Below are positions 23,901 to 35,900 of a stretch of DNA of 64,000 nucleotides, in pieces. Numbering within the stretch: the first letter of the stretch is position 1; each line of letters begins with the position of its first letter. This stretch comes from Membranipora membranacea. Lineage: Eukaryota; Bryozoa; Gymnolaemata; Cheilostomatida; Membraniporidae. The stretch is from assembly GCA_914767715.1 (NCBI GenBank), contig OU612070.1:18962025-19026024 (forward strand), read 5' to 3'. A program made the position numbers and the translations under genes. The notes below the pieces were generated by a model that had not been told where the DNA came from, searched no databases, and saw only the letters and a list, made by a program, of their open reading frames with translations.

Positions 23901-26900
23901 CTTGCCTAGCGACCGGTCGGACGGGACCAACTCATGATCAGTGTAAGATAAAGTACAGAGACAGCAAACCATTTGTGAATGTTACCATCGATGATGAACG
24001 CATGCCAGGGGTGCAAATATGGAACGTACCCAAAGACGACGAATATGAGTAAGTACAATGTCTAACTTTGTCTGAACACTTCTTACTGGATTTTCTATTG
24101 CGGAGACTATTGGTTATGGAATACAGACTGCTGGGTTATGCATTCCTCTGCCGCCAAACATCCGCACATGTTCTGACCTAGTTTAAGCGTGTGTTGGGAT
24201 TGCTGGTTGTAGCATTTCATTACCAACCACTTTCCCCACCCACTTGGGTTGGAAATCCTACTACCAGCTATGCCGACAATGTTTAAGCGCCTGAACTAGT
24301 TCTGACCCGCTACTACCCTATCTGCCTATCTGCCCAAACGCCTTTTGTGTTTAGACCATTATTATATCTGCTTGTGCTATATGCAGTCTGGTTTTAGAAT
24401 GTATTTGTGACTTGTCCCATCATTTATGGCTGAATCCCTGCATTTCCATGGTAGTTGTGAGGTCGACCTGAGGCTAATTAGCCTTAGCTTGAGCTATAGA
24501 ACTAAGTCCGAAATGGCCCTGAGGCTATGGTTCAGTGAACTTGTGTGGCCTAGTGTTGCCTAGTGGTTAGCATCAAAGACTCTGACTGGCGACGGCGGGA
24601 GGCCGGGGTTCAAATCCCGACGGCGGCAGATTTTTTGATGTTTTTTTTCCAGCTCTACCTTGGGAATGACTGCATATTTTGAGATCGAGCCAAGAGGTGA
24701 CAACTCAGCTCGATCTAGGTCGACCTCGAAACTCACATGGAAACATGGTGATTGTGCCATGAGGGCGTGTCGCTGAATTCGTGGTATCCTTGGGAGTCGG
24801 AACAGTACAGTCTTGCTTGACAGCTTTGCACTCTTTGGCATTTTGTCAGCGCTTTACGTCGTGATGAAGCAATAATGCCTTGAACCTCAACAGTGAACCA
24901 CGAAAACATGGACTATTTGGCCCCTTAGGGCATTGATCAGTGATTGATAAAATTTTTATATAACCATTTATCTAATCCGTGCACTCTCGGCTTTTGATTG
25001 TGCCAAATTTCAACCCACTGTGACGCTTTTAGATTTTGCCTGATGGCTAGGCTTACAATTCTTGTAAATGGCCGGTTCAGTATAAGTTAACCTCTGGTGG
25101 TACCGGAAAGTCTTGATTGTACATATATAACACAATGCGCTAATAGGGCTTGTTGATAATGACACTAGTAGATATTTTTATGAGATCAGTATTTCCTAGG
25201 TATTCGAACAAATTGACAAACTGTATTGCTTGGTTATTTGCCTTGTTATTTTCATCAAGGAGTTACAGGGTTACTCCTTGCTTTCGTCTTGATAGGCAAC
25301 AGCATTACATGACAGGGCATGTGAGGGTTAGTTTTCGGACTTGAGATTGTTGTTGACATTTCTGCAGACTTCTTGTTCCATTAGAAGAGCATGATTTGAG
25401 TTCGGTATTGAGGACGAGGATAATGTCAGGTTAAGGTCAAGTCGGGCCTGGCTAATACGGGAATTCATAATAATGTACTTGAGAGTTGTAGCGTGATCAG
25501 ATGTCACCTCTATTTGTCGACATCTTATGAATTAGGTCTTTTCTAAATAGGATGTGTAATCATGTCGGTTTGTATTTCTGCTGGTTGCTTGGCGTGAGTT
25601 GATTTTCATTCACCAAAGTGTGAAAAACTTGGCGCGACTTGTGGAAAAGTTCCACGGATGCTGGTAGAGAACTGAGTCTAGTATGCATCACATCAAACAT
25701 GTGCTCGGTGGTACACAGCATCATTTGCGGTCACAGTAGGAGAAACCTTTGTAAGAACCGGAATCCGGCGATTTCAAAGAGTATATTTGTATCAGTTGGT
25801 TGTAATTTCGGTTTTCTGTTGTGATGAGAGAGTGGTAAGGTATAAGCAAGCCTTAGGTTACTGTTACCTCAGTAACCTAACCTAGGTTAGGTTACTGAGA
25901 GTTCAGTGTCTCAAACCAATGAACTAAACTTTTAGTTCCTTTAGTTCATTGCTCAAACGGCCAGGAATAGAACATGATTGTGTTGGAAATATTTGTTCCT
26001 CTCATGCTGTGATGCACTGCGTTGCATTGCGCACAGCGTCGCGTCATAAACTGTCTAAAAGGACAGAAGCAGCATCTGGAGAGTTTATCAGACAATAAAC
26101 ATCGCTAATTATAGATTCCGTAAATGCCAAACATCGCAACAGCAGATCAAAAGATGTGTCACCTCCAGTTTACTAAGTAATGAAAATAGAAACTGAAATG
26201 GGAAATTAGGAAGTGAATACATAGTCCATGTGAAATTACAAAGGAACAGAATAGTGATTGAAGCTGAATATTAACGACTGGCCGCCAAATCATTCAATTA
26301 CTGGTACCATATAGCAGATCAGCACACTGCAACAACATCAACAGCAAAATCCTTATTTGCCGATCAACTGCGAGACCTTTAGTGATTGGGTTGTGGTTAT
26401 GGGGCTAGAGATTAAAATTGATCAAAATTCTTATGACGACGATTGTCACAGAAGACATGTCTTTCCATTTAACAGTTCCGTCAGCGAGGGCGATGGGATT
26501 GTTGCTCACTTCATGGTCATGACCGGAGATGAGCATCGGAGGGTAATTTCTTCTTCAAGATAAAAGGGCATTATAGGGCCAGACTGACGTCATGCGGTAT
26601 TGCCCTTGGTATTTAATCAAATGTTGCAGATGTGCTCGTTGCGCATTATATATATTTTGCTGCGTCACAAAACATTCATTGACTGCCCACATGTTGAATT
26701 TCAAAATATGTCAGCCTATGTATAATACCCCTGATTGATCAGTGGTGCTGTTGACTCGCTTTCGCAATTGCACTCTTAGATTGCACTGTTAGCGTGGGTA
26801 TCTTCGATCGATAGACCTTGAATTAATTCATATAGCCTCAAGAACTTACCCACTCAATAAAGGAGATTCTGGACACCCACTATTGAGTAGAAAAGATATC

Positions 26901-29900
26901 TTGAGGCTACATGATTATATTCTGAGATTTGGTGCCGTAGAAAATCACCCACCACCAGCTACCCAGTCTGTTATCAACCAAATGATAATGAGATGCCACT
27001 GCCAGTTATCTGGGCAAAATTTGAGCTCTCAAACTCTCAACTACCCTGTCTCAGCATCTTCTGTGCATTTTCCTATCAGTCAACACAGCTTTATATATTA
27101 ACCTAGTTGTAGGAGGTAGCTCAGTTAGTTAGAGTCCCTGCCCTCTTATGCGGTTCGAATCCCGCTGCAGTCTGCCTACCGACTACTAGGCTCAATCAAC
27201 GCCCCAGGTGTGCTCCGACCTGCCTGACAACTGAGAGCAACTTGGCAAATATGGCGGCCGCACCCTTTAGGCACTGTTATTTCTCAGTCTTCGGACAGAG
27301 ACAGACAATTTTTACCCCTTTACAACCTAATAAATACTTGTATTTTTCAGCATTGTTCTGTTTGGAGCCACAGGAGGACTTGGAGTGGAGTCTTTGGAGA
27401 CTGGATTTATAATCAGAGGATTCCATTATCTCCAGTCGACCATGAAGAGTCAGATATCGCTGGTCATCTGGCCTCAGAGGCTACATGTTAGGCTGAAGCT
27501 ATACGATACAGATAGGCTCTATATAATAGCCGGTCAGGCCGGTGGAATGGCCTGCGAAAAGGTAAGCCAATGAGAAGTGATAGGAAGTTGTCCACTCTGA
27601 ATCACTCATGAGCTTGATGTATTACTTAGTAAAATCTTTATTCGTAATTAAACGAAGAAAAATAAAAAATTGCCTGTATTTGCAGGCATATTGTTGAATA
27701 CAATAATGATATTTCTAGACATATAAAAGTTAAGTCCCTTCCATGCACATGAGAGCAAGCTGGGCAACTCTGAAGTCACTTAAAGATTTGAGAAATGTCA
27801 TGGTTATGTATGTCATGGCAAATGATATTAGCAAAACTTTTAGGAAACATAACCAACAAAAGCAGGGAACCAATGAAATTGTTGGAATGGCAGATCAGCT
27901 GCTAATGCCTAAGACCTCTGAATAGATAGAATCACAGAGTAAGGATATATCCTTACTCTGTGATAAAATATGTTGCGCTCCTAACTGCATGCTAGATTAC
28001 AAATAATGAGAAGTTTTTCTGATCTTTCAAGTTGTGATCAGTAGGTGCTTGATGCCATTTCCTTAGTCTCCCGTTGTTGACATTTACAATTTATATTATG
28101 ACAGATTTTGAGCAAAGGTATTTAGTGAAAGTACATTCTATTTATAGTGAATGTTCAACAAACAACCTTTCACAAACAGCTCCCTAGGGATGTGATTTCA
28201 TGATATAACATGGCAGTTGCAACCCAGACGACACATCATTGAGAAAACTAATAAAATATTTCTACAGATATTAAATTATTCTAATGAATTAACTAGCATG
28301 AAATGATGGAGTGCAAACTACAAACGCCTACCATTATTTGCACCTGTATAATTCAAAAACTGAATAAATAAATAACAGGATATAAAATGAGAATTTCTGT
28401 TCTCTCGCAAAAGCCGGTTCATATTGTTTAGTTGTTGTTGTTGAGTAAAAATCTGACATAGAGACTACACTACAGAATGTGTATATTTGATAAATGGACA
28501 GTAACTAAAATTGATGCATGCTGCAGTGCTTGGGTCACTGGATGTACTCACTACCCACTATCTTAAATGGCATGGTCTGATACAAACCTAAATTTGTTAA
28601 TAAATTTGATCGCCTTCAAATGAGCACCCTTGTAGTTGTGATTGTCTTTATTGATTGAACTGCAATAAGAAATGTTGACAACAATGCCATGTGTACACTT
28701 AGAATACCCAGGAGCTCAGTTCAAACACTTTCATTTTGACCTCATCATGAACGTGGCAGTTTATTGTGGGGCCCACATCAGCGTTTCCTATTCCAATAAA
28801 CAGGAAGATGGTTTACAACATAATATAACCATTTTGATATCTGATATATATAATATATATAATATATTAAATATTATATATGATAATATAATATGTAATA
28901 TAATGTGCTTGTAGAATTCTTTGAACAACAATCCTGGGTGTAAGAAAAGTGATAACAACAGCAGTTTTGACCAATCACGGTACGGAGGAGGCGGAGGAGG
29001 GGGAGGAGCTTCTATTGCTGTTCTGGTGAGTCAAGTAGCAGTGTGGTACAAAAACCTAAATCCATGATGTTCAGAACTCATGTCTAGTATCTAATATACG
29101 CTATTAGCTTAGTATCTCTGGTTGTTAGTATCAAGTTTCCAGCGTCTGTCATTCTATATTTTTTTATCTCGGGCTAACATCCTGAATTCCTTATGGGAAA
29201 ACTTGGGCTTCAAAAACTAGTTCAATCTCTAACTAGGAAGGGGTATACAGTACATCAAGTGATCAGTGGATGATGTTCACTAGTTGCTAGAGATTGTTCC
29301 ACACTGATTACCTGATACCGCTTTGGCACGTGCCTCTCTGATAGATAAAGCATGACTTCATTCATGAAACCCAAATATCCGGAGAAGGAATTTGACTGAA
29401 TTCATTATAGATGGGTAGGTATCATAGACATTGTAAAAATGATGAATATCGTAACGCTGAGTAAAATAAACTATCAGAAACACTCAATCTAAAAGCATTC
29501 TAAGACCGATCTTAGACAATCAATTAACATGTAGTTGAAAAACAGCTTGGACGCTTATTTGTAGGCTAGGCCACAGCCAGCCAGGCGTTCGGGATGGTGG
29601 TCCCGTCCGTAGGCGGTCATTAAGGGGTGGGTGGGCCACCCACCCCATAACAACATAATGATTCTCTGTGAAATACATGAGTCAGTTTGACACTTAAGCC
29701 CATAGTTGATGATAGATATGTGTGCGTGATAGTTTGAGCATCAGGAAATAGGATAAAGAATTGTGCACGCGAGCTTGGTGCAATGATTTGACATTTGGTC
29801 TCATGCGTCCATTTTTGAGTTGCTTGCTGTGCTTTATTGGTCGTACGGGGATGAGAGAAGTTCAAATTATGATAACGCAAGAGACTGAACCCAAACGAGG

Positions 29901-32900
29901 GCACCCAAATATTATCCGATACATGAAGATATGCAACTTTCCCACAATGCAACATTAACTTTGATTTCAGCTCCAATCTCATATAATGTTAATTGTATTA
30001 TCACAGAGTATAGGTATATATTCTAACTCTGTGATAATATGTTATCATTGATTTGATGATAACATTTTGGTTAACGGAAATTGCATTGTGAAATACTGAT
30101 TATAATACGGTTTTAAAGTCAATGTTCAAACATGCTGTCGGCCTTTTCTCCCATGAAACGGTTTTTTTGAATCTCCAGGGAGCACAGGTCACTCAGTAGA
30201 TCTGTACAATAAGGCACTTCTCTGTTACGTGAATCTAATCTGGAATGTCTGGGAAACTTAGAACTGAAACAACCTCATATATAAATAATTGATGCGTTCT
30301 CATAGGAAATTCGAAAGTACCTGCATTGTTTGATACCCTTTAACATGCCTAATTTGTGCAAGTGTTGGATCTTTTCTCCCCTTAAATTCAAATCTATGGT
30401 AGCATTGATAGACTGTTATCATTTTGTTCTTGTTTCTTTATTTGACAGGAGAGGAATGATACATACACAGTATTAGCCATAGCTGGTGGAGGAGGCGGAA
30501 TGGGACGTGTCGATATCCCGCTAGACTTTGACTATGAATCTGTTCTCAGAAATGAGTGCTCGGCTGATGATTGTCCCAACAACACTTTTATAAGACCAGG
30601 TAGGGCCTTTATTGGCAAAACTGGTAATTGACAGTATATATAGTCAGTCATATACAGTCTGTCATGTACACCACCAGCAAAATAATTGTTGTTGTCAACC
30701 ATGATATGTGTTGATTTTTCTCCAGATCTACCTGTTTAATGCATACAGTACCTGGCTTTTCAGAGATGGTTGGTCCTTACCACTATACAGCATCTGGCAC
30801 CTTTCCTCTAAAACTAAATGCATGCTTTGAGGTATTGGTTGTTAGGGCGTAACATTTCTCTTTCTGAAGCCCAGGTTTACTTTATCGATTTCTCACTGGG
30901 TTGCTGGTGTTGTTAGGATTCTTTCCTACACCCACTTGATGATGATTTATCATTGAGTCTATTGTCGTACACAAATTCGGCTTTTTGCAGTAGAAGTGAG
31001 ATCTACTCATATTTTACATCATGGATTCTCATTTCTAGGTATCGGAGGCTCATATAACACAGCACAGCGATTACATAACCAGGATGGCCACAGTCTGCAC
31101 TTGCCCTTTACTGCTGAGTCTCTGTTAGGAGGCGTAGGGTGTTATGAGTACAGAGATGAGTGGAACACAGAGGGCGGATTCGGGGGAGGAGGGGGTGGAT
31201 GCACTGCTGGCGGTGGAGGGGCAGGTTATAAAGGTAAGTAAAATCGTAAGGACAACTTAACAAGTAACTTTGTCCATGTCATGCTTTATGATCAACCCCT
31301 TCAGGCTTTGCACTTGTTGATTGGTAAATCCAAAAGGAGGTAACTTAAAATGTCTTTCAGACCAAATATATATCTGTCATTGCAGTTTATGCTTGGTGAT
31401 GACTTGACTAAATTTGATGAAAATAAGGGATAAAAATGTTTGAGCCTGGATGTTTTGTTTTGCAGGCGGTCAGGTATCTAAGATGGACAATCCCGACCTT
31501 CCAGGAATGGGAGGAACTTATTACTATGACCAAGATCTAGTAGAGCTTATAACCTTTGATAAGAGCGACCCTTATCACATCTATCATCCTCACGGATCTG
31601 TCGATGTCAATCCAGTCCCCCCACAATGCCCCTGTCCAGCTGACACCAACTGTCGATGGAACAACACAGACTATGTTCACTTCTCCTGTCTGTGTGATGG
31701 ATTGTGGGTACCTGGTGAAGACATCCTCCAGTATCCAGAGCTTTGTGGTGAGTGCTCACTCCAAGGCTAGCCAGAGACCCAGGTCAATCATTGGCGGTCA
31801 TGTATTTATATTCAGATTTATGTTTATCTTCTGTTCTACCGTACTTGCACAATGCGCACTACTAGCGTAGTGTCACTCTATATGCCAGCTGTGCACTGCT
31901 GAACTACATGAGACAATGTTTCGGCCAAATTTCTTCCTGGTAGTAGTCCTTACTTGATCTTAGATGCCTTAGATGTTGTTGTTGCTCTACTCAAAGCCAG
32001 AGCAACAACTGGAAATATCACTAGTTGAAATGCAAGATAGATCACAATTCACACTTGCCTGTCGTTCGACAGTTGAGATATACATTGAACTGCAATACTG
32101 AGCGACTGTTAACAAGTAAACATCAATGAACAATCAACGGAACTCTATACACTAGCCTCCAGCTTGTAGCCTGGATCCAAGACTGTTTCTGGCCCTAAGA
32201 GATTTTCTAAGATTGCAAAGTAGTATCACAAAGGATGATAATGGGCTAACAATGATAGTTGTTTGGCATGCTAACTCATTTTTTTAAATATTGATACAAA
32301 AGGGGCTGCTAACTTCATACCCACAATGCAACGTAAACCCGGAATTCCCAGGCATATCCGGTATATGGTTTGTACTATTGACCTGATATAACATCATCTT
32401 CATTTTTTTGTCAGGTGGTGCATCATCAAACCTAACCTTGGTAGTATCAGCCTGCGTAGGAGCCGTTGTGACCACAATTCTGATCGCCATCGCCATCATA
32501 AGTAAGTTTTGTTTTTCTTCTCCCGAATTTTTTTTTATTCCATTACGCAGGATTGAAAGAGATCAGATTAATTGTGTGCTGCTTGTTATTGATATGCATG
32601 TAACATACCCCCCGCTTGTCACTTTTGATGATCGATCGCATGTAGGCAGTCCGGTGACAAAAGTACCGACAACTCCAGAATAGAAAATGTCTTTGTAGCG
32701 ACTGATCCAATAAAAATAATGGCCCTATGATGTTACCCTGGATGATCGTAGGCCTATGGCCTTTGTGCCCCAAACAAATTGTTGGATCAAATACCATCCA
32801 GGGGTGCTTGTTATTATCTGTAGCTATAAAAACTCTTGTTTCCACAGGCATTGTTCTACACAGTAAGTTTGAAGGGGTAATACCCATATCAGCTTATAGA

Positions 32901-35900
32901 TGTCCAACCTGGATGCTTTTGATGCAAATGCTTTAAAATGTACGCATCATCCACACTATATTCTGTAGTCTGGTTACAGGCTTTCGCAAATGCCAAATAT
33001 TACTATATATTGGCCTACGCACAGCTTAGGGCTTCTTCCTCACCAAATTTTCTCCCAAATGATATAATTCAACCTTCTATCCCAATACTCCAGTACATAT
33101 TGGTGCAAAATGTTGCTGAGCTCCTAGAAACAAAACTCAAATGAGTGAAATTTTGCACAACTGGCTTCGTTCTCAATCAACCCATGTAGTGAGTGCTTGT
33201 ATCGAGAAAGGTGAGCCTTTGAGGGAGATGGAGGGTCTGACAGATTCATCCTCAGTCAGTTTTGGTAAATATGAAATTTTTGTTTTGTTGCTAACTCTCC
33301 GATTTATATTACAGAGCTATGTCACATGCGAGAGCAAAAGCGTAAGTTGCAAATTCGACCGAACAAAGAGGTTGTTCATCTTGGTTTCAACCACATATAC
33401 TATGATGTCAAAATGCCTGCTGTTATCCAAGAGGAACGCCTTCAAATCGTCAGGTGAGTCACCTCAAACATACGCCTATACGTATAATACCTCGATGGTA
33501 ATAATCATCGCCCTTACATGATATAGTTACCTCTTAGAGCATAGATGTCTATGTGGTCCTTCCTGTTACATCATTGCTTGTCTTTCACAGCTTGCAACTG
33601 TGGTGCCCCTCTTTTGATTCCAATATTGGAATATTGAATGTCAATGTGGCAATATCTAGATTAGTCAGTCATGGGCTTCCATCAAGTGCACAATATTACT
33701 TTGAAAGACCGCCCACCTCTCGTTCAGGAACATTCTTCTTGAAGGAAAGTGCTCGAGGGGGGGGGGGCTTTCAATTTGCCTACCGTTTTGAAACTCTAAT
33801 AATCTCCAATATCCTAGTACAGGTAGTTTTTGTTTAAATCTCGAGATTGCTTGTTGTAGTGTAATTTAATCTCTACATATAATAATACAGCTGTGTACAA
33901 TATTATTGGTGAGTGGATTTTATGGTGGCAAGAGGGCCATCTATGAGCCAGCTCTAAGACTGTGGTTTTGGCTTAGAGGATAGACGTGCCACACCATGGC
34001 AAAATAGCCAGTAACTGAATCTTCTGAGCCTTTTGTTACACGAACTGCTCACTAGAGTCAGGAACTGTGTGAAGCATCGGCTTGCTTTCAGAAGCTTCAG
34101 CTCATTAAGGGTTTTGAGAGGCTTTTTTACTAATACATAAACATTTTACGCTCTGAGTAAATGGCGGAAATGAAAGTTCCGAGATTAGACTTCTCGCTTT
34201 GTTGATGGCTAGTCTCAGACTGAATTGTTTGAAGTTGGTGGAAGTTAATAACACAACTAACTTCACTCAATTTGAAGTCTGAGAGCTTAAACTTCAGGAT
34301 GGTTGTAAAAACTTGCTTTTTGGGGGGGTAAGCTTTCTGCATGGACTTGGGATCAAGATATGTGCTGATGATAGGGATGGTGACGGTTTACTAGGGGGCT
34401 TGGGATGCTTGCCATAGCATAACTCATGTTGATCCATGAATGGACTGTTTAAACTTTTACTTATAAGCCTGCTGAATGGTGGAGATCAGCATTAGTGATC
34501 AAACGCCAGTTTGATTATGAAGTTCCGCCACATACCACTACTCATTAAAGTACAAGCATTTACACTAGACTGTTCCTACATACATCATGAGATGTGTCAC
34601 CTTATGGCCATCATCTACCACAATACGTTAAAGTACGAGTGATGAAACTAGACCGGATCCGGATACATTGCAAGGTGTAAACCTGTGGTGGTTATTACCT
34701 CAACATTTTGCACTTCAATTCACTCGATAATCATTGCATGCTAAGCAGACAAAATTCTACCGTTTGAATCTTTCGCTGTTTTTCTTGTACATTGATCGGT
34801 TTATATTACAGTCATCTTGGAGAAGGGAAGTTCAGTCAGGTATTTGAAGCTCGGTTGGCCTTAAGTGATGCATGGAATGCTCGGGAGATCACAGTCGCTG
34901 TCAAGAAGCCAGCAGCCAACTCAAACACAGAGCAAGCTCGTGAGGAGTTTATCAGGGAGGCTCAGACTATAAAGTATGTACTCTCAGCCCTTTTCTGAAT
35001 ATTCTTATGATCAGTTAGGCCTGCGCGAGGAAATAGGGTCAAAAACCAGCTAGTGATTTGAGATAAACAAAAACAAGGGGCCAATCAAATAAGAGCTGGG
35101 GCAGCACTGCCAATCCAACAATGAATTCAATCCAATCCAATCTCAAGAATTTTCACTAATCAGCTGGCGCAAGGCGATACAAGTCATTCAACGAATGACA
35201 TTTATGATTTCTTTATCGCCAACTCCAACATGTGGCTTTGCAAGCCAGATATATCCTGTCTCATACCAAAAGAGAGGAAAACAAACCTAATGAACTATAG
35301 AAATAGCTTGGCTACGAGTTTCATGAGACGGTTGAATATGTGCCTGGAAAACCATAGCATCACAGAGTCAGGACATATGTTCTCACTCTGTGATAGCATC
35401 ATAAAAAAACCTCTATGGATGTGACATTTATCATGTTTCATGATTGTGCCTCATGTGGTTTCGGTATGATGGCCGAGTCAATATACAGACAAGGGCTTGA
35501 TCACCAATTGGCTACTGTGGGATGCCTGTAGTTCTGCCCTGCAGAGAGGAATATCTTTGACAAGCTATCTTGTGTGTATATAACCTCGTTGTTTAGAAAT
35601 CTCAGTTCCCCTATGACCAGTGTCTTCGGAGTCCTCAATGACCCATTACCTTAGAGATTGTGTGTCATGGGCAATTTAGAGTTAGTAAAAGATGCACCTA
35701 GCTGCGGGGGATTGTGCAATTGTGCTCGCTATTCACTGCCAGTGCCATGCAACTGGTGCCAAAGAACTCGTGGGTTGAGGGCGCAATGTAGATTGATTGT
35801 TTCAGCCCTCAGCACCCTCGGTAAATACTCATCCGGCAACTTGCGCTGTTAATTCAGGGATGTTCAGTCAGTAACAATGTTCTTCATGTGAGGCCTGCCT

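Larger units (their letters stand above)
24049..27350 (+). other. ALK-like intron 9, the longest intron of this gene
   Basis: 3.3 kb, between the two conserved halves of the glycine-rich region. It is the collecting site of the gene: foldback at 24170, SINE-like element at 24554, palindromes at 25868-25951, tRNA-like at 27109. No coding exon is needed, because the frame joins directly (phase 2). Confidence 0.55.

Noticed and set aside
24560-24841. 93-codon - strand frame with RRRDLNPGLPPSP
   Set aside because: This peptide is the antisense reading of a tRNA B box and marks a SINE-like element, not a gene.
27931-27964. CRISPR-like repeat or bacterial operator
   Set aside because: The setting is an animal intron; the copies are irregularly spaced by kilobases and have no spacers or cas genes.
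29620-29982. 120-codon - strand frame in ALK-like intron 11
   Set aside because: No domain or family signal; it runs into the MITE-like element at 29939.
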